From Termitidicoccus mucosus (lineage in GTDB: Bacteria > Verrucomicrobiota > Verrucomicrobiia > Opitutales > Opitutaceae), in NCBI RefSeq assembly GCF_038725785.1, contig NZ_CP109796.1:4092001-4156000 (forward strand): a DNA stretch of 64,000 bases, read 5' to 3'. Position 1 is the first letter of the stretch; each line of letters begins with the position of its first letter. Position numbers and translations under genes: made by a program. Under the pieces are notes generated by a model. That model did no database searches. It saw nothing but the letters and a program-made list of their open reading frames with translations, and was not told the origin of the DNA. Shown piece after piece: positions 46,156 to 56,000 of this stretch.

Positions 46156-48123
46156 TTAATTTCCTCGCGTCACTTCAATCGTATAAACATCCCTCGCCCC
46201 GGGCGCGGCGATTTTGAAGCTGATGCGGTAGATGCTGTCGCCCCAGTTGCGGCGGATATTGTTGTCGGACTCCTCATCCAGTTTCATCTTTTCAATTTCA
46301 ATGTCCGCTTCGGCGCCGGTGAATTTTATAATAAACGGCGTCTCCGCGCCCGCGCCGTTTTTCCCGCGAATGGTCACCTCGTTTGCGCCGGTGACGCTGG
46401 CGGGGTGGCACGTCATCAGGCGCTCAATCACACCCCCGGTCTTTGTCAGGTCGGTCTCGTCGCGCACGATCACGCCGCGCCCGCGCTGGAGCGTGACGGA
46501 GCGCCGCCAGTTTTTCACGCCGGCTTCCTTGGGATATGCCCCGGCGAGGTCGGCGGAAAACGTCGCGGCGCCGCGGTCGAAACGCGCCTCGCGCGCCTTG
46601 TGGCCGGCGCCCGCGCGCTGCGGCACGCCGTTGATTTGCGGAACGTTGTGGTGGTCGGAATTGTTGTTCCAAAGTTCGTAACGCTGCTTGCTGAAGGTCT
46701 TGGCGGTATAGGTGCCCTGACCGATGTCTATCAAGACCGGCTGGCCGTCGTAATACACAATGAAATTGCCAATGTCATTGTGGTTGTGGCTCTCGGCGTT
46801 GTGGCCGCCCTTGGCGGCGAAATAAAAACCGGCGTCGGAGCCGCCGGTCTCTCTCGCCGCGACCACTTGCAAATCCGGGAACCACACCTCGCCGTAAAGC
46901 GGCGCAGCCGGCGGCGTGGCCTCCATTTCCGCGCGAGAGAACAAATCGTGGAAAATCCGCGCGTAATGCGCGCGCCAGGCGCCGGGGCCGCGCCAGTCGG
47001 CGGTGGCGCGGCCGAAGCCCGCCATGCCGGCGTCGCCAATGTCCCGCCCGAACCGCCAGACCAGCGTGCCCTCCGAGGAGATCCGCGGCGCCGCGTCGGC
47101 AAAATTGATGGCATACCTTGTCTTGTCGCTGATCTGGACGCGCGCGATGTATCTGAGCATGTTTTGTATCTTTTCGTTTTTATACAAATCGGCGAACGCG
47201 CCGTTCGTGGCCGAGTTGAGCAGCACAAGGCTGTCGTAAAGCGAGCCGCCGGCGACGTTCCAGTAGCCCGGCCCCTCGTCGCAGCCGCCGTCCCGCGGAT
47301 ACGGCGTCAGAAAATAATCCAGCGTTTCCACTACTTTCGCGACGTGCGCGGCGCGCGCGGCCTCGTCCTTTTCCATCAACAGCGCGCTGGCCAGCCAGTT
47401 TGAGCAAATCCACGGGTTCCAGTTGTTGGTGCCGGTCATCCAGCCGTGTTTCCGGTGGTTTTTGGGCAGCATCACCGGTTGCAGGATGCGGCGGGCGATC
47501 TCGGCGTGGATGCGCGCGCGGATTTTCGGCGAGACAGCGTCGAGTTTTTCGCCGAGAAAATAATCCGTCCACGCCAGCAGTTCCGAGGTGGTGGCGGCGA
47601 ACAGGTCGACAAACGGGTCGTCAACGTCCATCAGGCCGTCCCTTTCGCGCAGGTGCGCCGACACGCCCCACCACGACTCCTCGCAAATGGCCCAGACGCC
47701 GTTTATAATCTGGTCCATAAAGCGCCCTTTGTCTTCGGCCAGCTCGGCGACGAGCAGCGCGGCCAGCGTGGCGCGGCGCTGGAAACTGACGTGCTCGTAA
47801 TGCGAGCGGTTGCCGGTGCGCACAAATTCCAGCGACAGCGTGGCCGGCAGCGCAGGCCATTTGAAGCCGATGTTTTGCTCCGCGTATTTTATATAACCGT
47901 CGAGCAGCCGGCGGTCGGCCTTTTCCCACGCGGCGCGGTCGCCGGCGCGCGGAAACGGCGTCCACTGGTCGCGCGGAATGAGGCGGCGCTGGAGTTCCGC
48001 GGTGGTGGCGCCGGCTGCGAGCAGGCCCGGCGTCGGCGCGGCGGGCGGGGTTTGCGCCGCCAGCGGCGCCGCCGCGAGGATGGAAAACACGAGGAGTGCG
48101 AGGGGTCGGATATGTTTTTTCAT
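46156..48123 (-). CDS. Secreted heparinase II/III-family polysaccharide lyase
   Basis: This 655-residue protein starts at ATG 48123 with a signal peptide (MKKHIRPLALLVFSILAAAP, then LAAQ). The N-terminal alpha/alpha toroid includes TGTNNWNPWICSNWLASALL and PRDGGCDEGPGYWNVAGGSL, a block typical of this fold. The C-terminal beta-sandwich has GHNAESHNHNDIGNFIVYYD, DIGQGTYTAKTFSKQRY and NSDHHNVPQINGVPQ. The family cleaves uronic-acid polysaccharides such as heparin, heparan sulfate or alginate; the true substrate is unknown. The gene is close to an AraC regulator transcribed in the same direction. Confidence 0.9.
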   Translation of the reverse strand: MKKHIRPLALLVFSILAAAPLAAQTPPAAPTPGLLAAGATTAELQRRLIPRDQWTPFPRAGDRAAWEKADRRLLDGYIKYAEQNIGFKWPALPATLSLEFVRTGNRSHYEHVSFQRRATLAALLVAELAEDKGRFMDQIINGVWAICEESWWGVSAHLRERDGLMDVDDPFVDLFAATTSELLAWTDYFLGEKLDAVSPKIRARIHAEIARRILQPVMLPKNHRKHGWMTGTNNWNPWICSNWLASALLMEKDEAARAAHVAKVVETLDYFLTPYPRDGGCDEGPGYWNVAGGSLYDSLVLLNSATNGAFADLYKNEKIQNMLRYIARVQISDKTRYAINFADAAPRISSEGTLVWRFGRDIGDAGMAGFGRATADWRGPGAWRAHYARIFHDLFSRAEMEATPPAAPLYGEVWFPDLQVVAARETGGSDAGFYFAAKGGHNAESHNHNDIGNFIVYYDGQPVLIDIGQGTYTAKTFSKQRYELWNNNSDHHNVPQINGVPQRAGAGHKAREARFDRGAATFSADLAGAYPKEAGVKNWRRSVTLQRGRGVIVRDETDLTKTGGVIERLMTCHPASVTGANEVTIRGKNGAGAETPFIIKFTGAEADIEIEKMKLDEESDNNIRRNWGDSIYRISFKIAAPGARDVYTIEVTRGN

Positions 48124-48174
48124 GATGGGCTTGGAAAAATTTGAAGGCGATTGGTTGTATCTGGTGCAGCCGGC

Positions 48175-48981
48175 TCATCCGCGCGGGGCGAATTGCCGTC
48201 GATAATTCGCGGGCGTGCGCCCGGTCCGGCGGACGAACGCCCGATGGAACGCCACCGCGTCGGCATAGCCGGTTTTGCCCGCGATTTCCTTGATCGTCCC
48301 GCGGGTCTCGCGCAGCAGGCGTTGGGCCTCGTTCATGCGCAGGCGCAGCAGAAACGCCGCGGGGCGTTCGTTGAATGCGGCCGTGAAAAGCAGCCGGAAA
48401 TGCGCGGCGGAATAACCGGCGCGCCGCGCCATCTCGCCCACCGTGACCACGCCGCCGCGCGTGCGGGCCCAGGTCATGATTTGATGCAGGCTTTCCGCAC
48501 TGGATGTTTCCGGCGGCGGGCGTGATGGCGCGGCTTGCAGGAAACGCCCCAGCAGCAGCGTCAGTTGCGCCGCCCGCAAAGCGGTGTTCACGGCGTTTGC
48601 AGGCCGGGTGGCGAGTTCCATCGCGCGCGCCACATCGCGATCCACGGAGTTTGCATTGGGGCCGGCGAGCAGGGCGAATCCCTGCTTCCTGCCCGCCCAC
48701 GCGCGCAGCACGGCATTTTCGGAATCGACCGGCTCCTCCAGCGCGAAATGCTGCACGGATGCGCGGACGCGCCCGTCTCCGGCGGCGCCGCCGGAAAACG
48801 GCGTGTGCGGGAATATCAGCACGCTTTCCCCTGATTTCAGAAAAAACTCCGGCGTGTCGCCCACGCGCAGCCGCAACCGGCCCGCGTGCACGTGCAGCAA
48901 ATCGAAGTGCGGCCACGCCACCGGCGCGATGGTGTGCCGCCGGTCGAACTGGCCGTAACTGTGCAGCAGGAGGCGCAGCAT
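48175..48981 (-). CDS. AraC-family transcriptional regulator
   Basis: This 268-residue protein has an N-terminal cupin-like sensing domain (PHFDLLHVHAGRLRLRVGDT, about residues 24-43) and a C-terminal double helix-turn-helix with VGEMARRAGYSAAHFRLLFT and IKEIAGKTGYADAVAFHRAF plus the family end GRTPANYRRQF. Such proteins usually activate sugar-use genes. It is 51 bp upstream of the heparinase gene and divergent from the UroD-like gene, so either may be its target. Two TATCAAT half-sites 20 bp apart lie in the divergent region. Confidence 0.9.
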   Translation of the reverse strand: MLRLLLHSYGQFDRRHTIAPVAWPHFDLLHVHAGRLRLRVGDTPEFFLKSGESVLIFPHTPFSGGAAGDGRVRASVQHFALEEPVDSENAVLRAWAGRKQGFALLAGPNANSVDRDVARAMELATRPANAVNTALRAAQLTLLLGRFLQAAPSRPPPETSSAESLHQIMTWARTRGGVVTVGEMARRAGYSAAHFRLLFTAAFNERPAAFLLRLRMNEAQRLLRETRGTIKEIAGKTGYADAVAFHRAFVRRTGRTPANYRRQFAPRG

Positions 48982-48989
48982 GATGTTAG

Positions 48990-49016
48990 TATCAATAGAT
49001 CGGCGTTTCTATCAAT
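48990..49016. promoter_or_regulatory. Candidate AraC-type operator (direct half-sites)
   Basis: TATCAAT occurs at 48990-48996 and again at 49010-49016, a 20-bp spacing. Direct half-sites about two helical turns apart are typical for AraC-family dimers. They lie in the 113-bp gap between the divergent AraC and UroD-like genes. This rests on pattern only. Confidence 0.35.
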
Positions 49017-49094
49017 TGAAAACAAAGCCGCCCTTTGGCATTATCCTTGGATTCGATTCCGACGATATTCGGAAATATCAATCCAAACCCCGCC

Positions 49095-50174
49095 ATGACT
49101 TCGCGCGAACGCATCCTTGCCGCCATCAACCACGAGCGCCCCGACAGAATCCCATGTGATTTCCATGGCATGGACGCCTGCAACAAGGCGCTCTTTGCCC
49201 GGCTCGGAGCCCACGATTATCCCTCGCTGATGGATCGTCTCGGCTACGATATGATCGACATCCGGGGCATCGTCGATCCCGACTGGGTCGCGCCGTTTCC
49301 GAAGGTGCGCGAACTCGGCGGCGGCGAGTTTCAGGACTGGCTCGGTTTTAGAAGAAAACGCATGCAGACGGCCTTTGGCGAGATCACCGAGCACTCCGAC
49401 TTTGTGTGGAAGAACGCTCAAACCATCGCCGACCTGGCCGATGGCGAGACATTCACCTTTCCCAAAGTCGAATGGTTCGATTTCAGCACGATGCCGGGCC
49501 GGCTCGACCCATTCGCCGGCCGCGCCGTCATGGCGTCGGGAGCGAGCGTGTTTCAGCATCCCACGCTGGTGCGCGGGCTCGATAATGTCCTCTGCGACCT
49601 CTACGAGGCGCCCGAACTCGTCGGGCATGTCAGCAAACTATACACCGACTTCTATCTGGCTTATTTCGACCGCATGCTCTCCGCGTGCGCCGGCAAAATA
49701 GACATCCTGCGCTGCGCCGATGACTTCGGCACGCAGCAGGCGCTTCTCATCAAGCCGGAATTTTTCCGGCAGTTCTTTCGCGAGCCGCTCAAGCAACTCG
49801 TCGATCTCGCGCACAGCCACGGCGTGAAGTTCATGTTTCACTCCTGCGGGTCGATCCGTCCGCTCATACGCGATCTCATGGAAATCGGCGTGGACATCCT
49901 CGATCCCATCCAGCCCATGGCCGTTGACATGAACCTCGCCGATCTCAAGGCGGAGTTTGGCGCGGAGATTTGTTTTCACGGTTCGGTTTGCACGCAAAGC
50001 ACGCTGCCCGACGGCACGCCGGAGGACGTGCGGCGCGAGGTCTTCTCGCGTCTCGAATTATTCAGGGGGGAAGGTGGTTTCATCCTCGCGCCCGCCCACA
50101 TCGTGCAGCCCGACGTGCCGGTTGAGAATATCATCGCGCTGTATGACGCGGCCCGGGAATTCAACGCGCGCTGA
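49095..50174 (+). CDS. Uroporphyrinogen decarboxylase-family protein (MtaA/CmuA-like methyltransferase)
   Basis: This 359-residue protein starts at ATG 49095 (MTSRERILAAINHERPDRIP), the usual N-terminus of UroD-like methyltransferases rather than true HemE. KFMFHSCGSIRPLIRDLMEI, ILDPIQPMAVDMNLADLKAE and FHGSVCTQSTLP carry the conserved TIM-barrel parts; His and Cys in FHSCG may help bind zinc. Relatives move methyl groups to or from corrinoid or coenzyme M. No corrinoid protein is adjacent, so the substrate is open. It is divergent from the AraC regulator. Confidence 0.85.
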   Translation: MTSRERILAAINHERPDRIPCDFHGMDACNKALFARLGAHDYPSLMDRLGYDMIDIRGIVDPDWVAPFPKVRELGGGEFQDWLGFRRKRMQTAFGEITEHSDFVWKNAQTIADLADGETFTFPKVEWFDFSTMPGRLDPFAGRAVMASGASVFQHPTLVRGLDNVLCDLYEAPELVGHVSKLYTDFYLAYFDRMLSACAGKIDILRCADDFGTQQALLIKPEFFRQFFREPLKQLVDLAHSHGVKFMFHSCGSIRPLIRDLMEIGVDILDPIQPMAVDMNLADLKAEFGAEICFHGSVCTQSTLPDGTPEDVRREVFSRLELFRGEGGFILAPAHIVQPDVPVENIIALYDAAREFNAR

Positions 50175-50254
50175 ACATCGGTCATGATGGAAAATTTTAA
50201 ATAATGCCTCAGCCGGATTGCCTGACCTAAATCCGGCCGGGTTTTTGCCGGGAA

Positions 50255-50278
50255 TGCAACCCATTGGGTTACATTGCA
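50255..50278. repeat. Short palindrome tgcaaccca...attgca, copy 3
   Basis: The sequence tgcaacccattgggttac followed by attgca forms a compact palindrome. It is related to those at 23101 and inside the M16 gene at 39411. It lies between the UroD-like gene and the first TonB receptor. Confidence 0.55.
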
Positions 50279-50421
50279 GCGGGCGCACGGCCGGTGTCTG
50301 GCATGGGCTGCATGGTTCTTTCAGAAAACCATGCGATTGGATTTGGGATGCCTGTCATTTCGGGATAGGATGAGGTGCCGCCCCAGCTTCGGCCTCACAC
50401 CCAACTCCCAAAAATACCATC

Positions 50422-52626
50422 ATGCATCCTCGCTCATTCCTTTCGCTGCGGGCGCTCGGCGTGCTTGCGTGTGCGTTTGTCGCCGCGCCGGCTGCCGTGA
50501 GCCAGTCTGTCCCGGCAGACACCGCTCCCGTCGCCTCCGATGGAGTTGTCAAGCTCCCGGTCTTTGATGTCACGACCAGCGGCGACGTCGGTTATCTCTC
50601 CCGCAATGCGGAGAGCGCCACCCGGCTCAATGTCCCCCTGAGTGACATCCCCCAGAACGTGGTTGTATTCAACGCGGAGTTTCTGGAGGACATCATGGCC
50701 CAGGACATCACTGATGTCGCGCTCTATGATCCGTCGATCAACGCTTATAATGAAAATGATAATTTCACCATGCGCGGGTTCGGCGGCACGGCCGCCACCG
50801 CGGCGGGGGGAAATTATTTCAACGGGTTTCCGCAGGCCACGGCGCTCGGTTCCCAGACCCTGGTCAACACGGGGCGAATCGAGGTGCTGAAGGGCCCGAA
50901 CGCGGTGCTGTATGGCTCGGGCGCGTTCGGCGGCACCATCAACCGCATATCGAAAAAGCCGCTGCCGCACGAATACAATCGCCTGGATTTCCTTGTCGAT
51001 TCCGAGGGGTATCTCACCGCCAAGGCGGACAGCAGCGCCCCGCTGCCGGGGCGGAGGCTGGGATACCGCCTCAACATGCTGTGGGCGGACGGCGATGACG
51101 TGCGCAACAATCCCAAGAGCGCCTTTGTGGTCGCGCCGACCATTTCGTGGGAAATAACGGACAACACGCTGTTGATTGTCGAATATACCCACCAGCGCGA
51201 GGAGCGGGTCGGGAACTGGGAGTTTCCGATCGCCAATGGCGATCCGCTGCACTTGCGCGTCAACGACGGCACGGTGCGCGATGTCGATATCCGGCGGTTT
51301 CTCGGCGAAAGCGATGACAACCGCAAGGTGACCCGAAATATAGTTTACGCGGATCTTCGCCACGAATTCTCCAGAAACCTTATCTTTCGCGCCATGTTCA
51401 ACATGGAGTCGAAGGACCAGTTGACCGACGAGACGCTGGTTGACGGGACGCAACTGGTCATCACGGACACGACGGCTTACGTGCCCCGGGCCTACCGTGA
51501 AAACGACCAGTGGGACGACGGCTGGCGTTTGCGAACGGAAATGGTGGCCAAGTTCAACACGTGGGGGCTGAAGCACCAGCTCCTCGGCGGCTTCGGATGG
51601 GAAAAGCAAAAGACAAGGCGCCATCGTCTTCAGACTGCGGCCAACAACGGGCCGGACTTTCTGCCCGATCGTTATCAGCCTGCCGACATCTTCGACCATG
51701 TGCCGGGGCCGATCACGAACCTCCCGCCCATGACGGTGACATTGGACGATTTCACCGACACCAAGACGCCGTCGTTATATGTGAGCGACCTCGCTTCGGT
51801 CCTGGACGAGCGGCTGTTTTTCCAGGCGGGTTTTCGTTATGTGGAGACGGAAAGGGAGTTGGCGAACTACAGAACCGGCGCGCGCAGTTCCGGTTCCGAA
51901 GGCTCCACCACGCACAGCCTCGGTTTTGTTTATCATCTGACGGCGGACAAGCAGTGGTCGGTCTATGCGAACAACAACACGACCTATGTCCCGAACTTCA
52001 CGGTGAATCCCGACGGTTCGCAACTCGACTCGATGACGGGTGATCAATACGAGGGCGGCCTCAAGTTTTCCCATGGCGATAGGTTCAACGTGCTCCTTTG
52101 TTATTTTGATATCAGACAGAGCAATGTGCCGGCGCCGGATCCGAATCGCGATGATTATCAGACGACCATCGACGGCCTGCACAGCAAGGGCCTTGAAGTG
52201 AATTTCAACTGGAATCCTTCGGGCGAATGGTCGGTTTTTGGCGGCTACGCCTACACGCACAGCATCAACACGCAGACCGGCGAGCGCCATTACAGGTCGC
52301 CGTTGCACGCCGTGTCGATGTTCGGGCGTTATAGTATAAGGCGTGGCGTGCTCAAGGGGCTGTCGTTCAATGCCGGGGCCATCTGGCGCTCCTACACGCT
52401 CCCGCAAATGGCGACCACGCGGCCGGAGCCGATCTGGGATGTGCCGGAATACATACGTTTCGACGCCGGCATCGGATACAAATTCAACGTCGGCGGGATG
52501 AGCTGGCAGGTGACGGCGAAGGTCAAGAACATCGACGACCGCATCAATTATCTCGCGACCTATAATGTGCGCGTGCAGGTTGACGACCCGCGCGTATGGA
52601 TTCTCGGTTTGAACACGGAGTTCTGA
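50422..52626 (+). CDS. TonB-dependent outer-membrane receptor (siderophore-receptor-like)
   Basis: This 734-residue protein starts at ATG 50422 with a signal peptide (MHPRSFLSLRALGVLACAFV, cleavage near AVSQ). A plug domain follows (SDIPQNVVVFNAEFLED, ALYDPSINAYNENDNFTMRG, GRIEVLKGPNAVLYGSGAFG), then a 22-strand barrel ending in NTEF with the terminal Phe recognised by the BAM complex. The family imports ferric siderophores, cobalamin or glycans using TonB energy. The plug resembles siderophore receptors more than SusC. Glycan genes next to it leave the ligand open. Confidence 0.92.
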   Translation: MHPRSFLSLRALGVLACAFVAAPAAVSQSVPADTAPVASDGVVKLPVFDVTTSGDVGYLSRNAESATRLNVPLSDIPQNVVVFNAEFLEDIMAQDITDVALYDPSINAYNENDNFTMRGFGGTAATAAGGNYFNGFPQATALGSQTLVNTGRIEVLKGPNAVLYGSGAFGGTINRISKKPLPHEYNRLDFLVDSEGYLTAKADSSAPLPGRRLGYRLNMLWADGDDVRNNPKSAFVVAPTISWEITDNTLLIVEYTHQREERVGNWEFPIANGDPLHLRVNDGTVRDVDIRRFLGESDDNRKVTRNIVYADLRHEFSRNLIFRAMFNMESKDQLTDETLVDGTQLVITDTTAYVPRAYRENDQWDDGWRLRTEMVAKFNTWGLKHQLLGGFGWEKQKTRRHRLQTAANNGPDFLPDRYQPADIFDHVPGPITNLPPMTVTLDDFTDTKTPSLYVSDLASVLDERLFFQAGFRYVETERELANYRTGARSSGSEGSTTHSLGFVYHLTADKQWSVYANNNTTYVPNFTVNPDGSQLDSMTGDQYEGGLKFSHGDRFNVLLCYFDIRQSNVPAPDPNRDDYQTTIDGLHSKGLEVNFNWNPSGEWSVFGGYAYTHSINTQTGERHYRSPLHAVSMFGRYSIRRGVLKGLSFNAGAIWRSYTLPQMATTRPEPIWDVPEYIRFDAGIGYKFNVGGMSWQVTAKVKNIDDRINYLATYNVRVQVDDPRVWILGLNTEF

Positions 52627-52650
52627 CGGAGCCGCGCGGAGCGCGCCGAC

Positions 52651-52725
52651 CTGTTCCCTGACCGCCGGACTCCACCAGGGATCCAGCAGGAAAATGTAGT
52701 CGGCGGTGTGCAGCGTGATGCCGGT
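52651..52725 (-). pseudogene. Remnant of a SNF2-family helicase gene
   Basis: About 75 bp match 57351-57425 of the SNF2 helicase gene, with some 8 mismatches. The minus-strand translation is TGITLHTADYIFLLDPWW, against TGITLHAADYIFLLDPWW in the intact gene. Nothing recognisable flanks it. It could derive from the neighbour at 57 kb or from a lost paralogue. Confidence 0.8.
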
Positions 52726-53003
52726 ATTCACCCGGCCCCATGCTACGCGATACCCTCCCTGCTCCATTTTTATTGCGACACAATAAACCAAACGCACTCT
52801 GGGGCCGCGGAGTGAAGATCCATATCGCCGGACAGTTTAAAAGCGAAGGGTGGCGGCATGATGCCTTTCTTTTATAATTATGGGGCTTGGTCTTACTGTA
52901 ATAATTCGACGAACTGGATATATCCGAAAAATCGGCAATAAATACACGAATTCGGATTTTATTATACACTTGTAATAAAAACTATAACCCAGTCCCCATA
53001 CCC
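52726..53003 (+). other. AT-rich leader before the second TonB receptor
   Basis: The region between the helicase remnant and the receptor start is markedly AT-rich from about 52870 (taataattcg, ttattatacacttgtaataa), unlike the rest of the window. It presumably carries the receptor promoter, but no -35/-10 pair can be fixed. No gene is seen here. Confidence 0.5.
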
Positions 53004-56000
53004 ATGCACTCCAGATACGAGCATCCTATCCTCGCGCGGATGACGAGCGGTGTTTTCTTCGCCGTCGTTGCAGCGTCATCCGCTTTTGCCCAAGCCGTCA
53101 GAAATGATACTGTCGTCAACGAACCTGCCTCTTCCTATTCAGATATAGATTCATCAACAAGTTATAAATCTTCGGGGACTTCTGACGATGAGGTGATCAT
53201 GTTGTCCCCCTTCCAAGTGGATTCCACAAGGGAGAAGGGATATTTCGCCGAGAACACGCTCGCGGGCAGCCGCATGAGAACAAACATCTCGGACTTGGGT
53301 GCGGCGATCACAGTCGTCACCAAGCAGCAAATGGAGGATACCGCTTCGCTGGATGTGAATGATATCTTCCGCTACGAAATCGGCACGGAAGGTTCCACGA
53401 GTTACACGCCCCAGGCGCCGTCGATGAGTTCCAACGGCATAGCGGACCCGATTGCCGGTGCTTCATTTGGAAACTCTATGACGGCGTCCACCAACGCCAC
53501 CGCCAACCGTGTCCGCGGCCTCGGCTCGCCCAGCTTCGCGCTGAATTATTATCAGACGATCTCCCAGGTGCCGTTCGACTCCTACAACGCCGCTTCTTTT
53601 GAAATCAACCGCGGCCCCAATTCCATGCTCTTCGGCATGGGCAGCCCGGCGGGCATCGTCAATCAAAGCACCGCCCAGGCCCAGCTAAACAAAAACAACG
53701 CGCAGGTGCAGGTCCGGGTGGATGACCGCGGTTCGAATCGCGCCAGCCTGTCCTTCAACAAGAGCCTGATCGACGACAAGCTCGCCATCTACGGCGCGCT
53801 TCTGTATGACGACAAGCAGTTCGAACGCAAACCCTCTTATGACATCTCGCGCCGCCAGTATGGCACCATCACCTACAAGCCCTTCAAAAAGAGCACGCTT
53901 CGCGCCAGCATTGAGGGTTATAACAATGACAACCGCCGTGCGAACAACCTCACCCCCATCGACGGCGTGAGCGAGTGGCGCAAGGCTGGCAAGCCGTATT
54001 ACAACGCGCTCACCCAGGAGATCATCAGCGGTGCGACGGGGCAGGTGCTGGGCATTCTTGCGCCCTCGATCGACTCCCGCAACGCGCAGGCGGTCATAGA
54101 CCGCGCGGCCGCCATGCTGCCCAATGGCTACAGCGATCTCACAGCATTAAAGAGAAGCAAGGACGATCCAAACAAGATCACCGACCTCCAATATAATGGC
54201 GTCTCCATCTTCGGCACGGGCGCCTTGACCAGCATGAACTCCATCCTCTACGTGCCGGGCATAACATTCCAAAACGGCCGCGCGACCATGCAAATCGCCG
54301 ACGGGGCCCTGCAACAATGGTACAAAGGCGTGGACAGGCAGGTGACCGGTTTTGACAGCAAGGGCAAGACGTATGCGTTCAGGACCGGCTTTGACGACGA
54401 TTCGAGCGGAACGCCTTACGTGTATGACAACCCTGTCTGGGGGATGATGTATGATCGCTCCAATTCGGAGTCCACCCTCTGGACCAGGCAAAACGCCTAC
54501 AGCGGCATCCTCAATATGAAATACGATACCGTGACGGACTCGTCCATTTACGACTGGAAGCATGTGAACATTTTCCAGATGAATTTCGGCAGGCAGCGGA
54601 ACACCAATTACAATATCGAATTGGAGCAGGAGATTCTTCCCAATCTGCTCCATTTCAGCGCCGGCTGGTTCCGCCAGGATTTCGATTCGATGCAGAGCTA
54701 CACGGTGGCCCAAATGACCACCGCCACCCTCTATGTGGACACCAACAAGTATTATCCGGATGGCACCCCAAATCCCTACTTCGAGAAAGCCTATGCGGTG
54801 GACCTGGAGCCCGACCGCATGGAAGACTCCCAAGAGGTTGACCAGTATCGCGCCATGATTGCCTTCACGCCTGACTTCACCCAAAACAACAACTGGACCA
54901 AATGGCTCGGGCGCCACCAAATCCTCGGCCTGGCCTCCTATGTGGACGACGTGCGCACCACCATTCGCCGGCGCCTGGAATACGCCGATGGATCAAGGGA
55001 CGGAAAACTCCGCTATATGAACAACCCAAACGTGGCGGGATGGAACATGGAAAGCACCACTGTCCGCCGTTATTTCTACCTCTCCGACTCGGGAGACACC
55101 GTGAACAAAGCCTCGGGCACGTTTGACGCCGACATCATCACCGATTCGATCAGGAGTTACGACTACACCACGGGGGAGTGGAAGGATGAGGAGATGACCA
55201 TGATCTGGAATGCCTTCGCCATCGGGACCGATCGGTGGGCTCGCAAACTCACCTCCTACAGCGGGGCTTGGAACGGGTATTTGTGGGATGACCGGATCAT
55301 CGCCACCGCGGGTGTCCGGCGCGACATCAACCGCACCCGCGGCGTCAGCAACGCGGGAATGACGAACGCTGAAAAATGGGTTGATGGCTATTACCAATAC
55401 GGGGAAGTCTTTAAACGCTGGAATGACTGGAACAGGCTGGCCGGGACCACCTCCACCATGGGAGCGGTCGTGAAACCCTTCCTGCACTGGGAGCCAATTC
55501 ACAAGCGCTCCGGCGACAATCTCTTCTGGGAACTTGTCGAGAATCTCGGGTTTAGCTATAACAAATCCGACAACTTTGACGCTCCGTCAACAACCGCCGT
55601 GGATCTGGCCGGCAATGTGCTGCCCAAGCCTGTGGGCGATGGCAAGGACTATGGCGTCCAGTTTTCGCTTTTCAAGGGCAAGCTCTACGCCCGCCTTAAC
55701 TGGTATGAGGCCACCAATAATAATGCGATCATGGAGAACGCAAGCATGACGCTGGAGCGCCTCTGGTGGCATATAGACTCCACCGCCTACCGGAGCTGGC
55801 TGTCGAACATTTACATGCTCAACAACGGAGTGGACCCCCTGGCCGATTCCGAATGGAAAACCAAGGCGGCCACCTATTGCGAGGTGTCGGACACTGCGAT
55901 TCCCGCTAATGTGCAGGCGATGCAGGCCTGGGTGGTCCAGCAATGGGGCTTGGGCGATTGGGATTATTATAGAAATCTTGGCGGCGTGATTCGCGGCACC

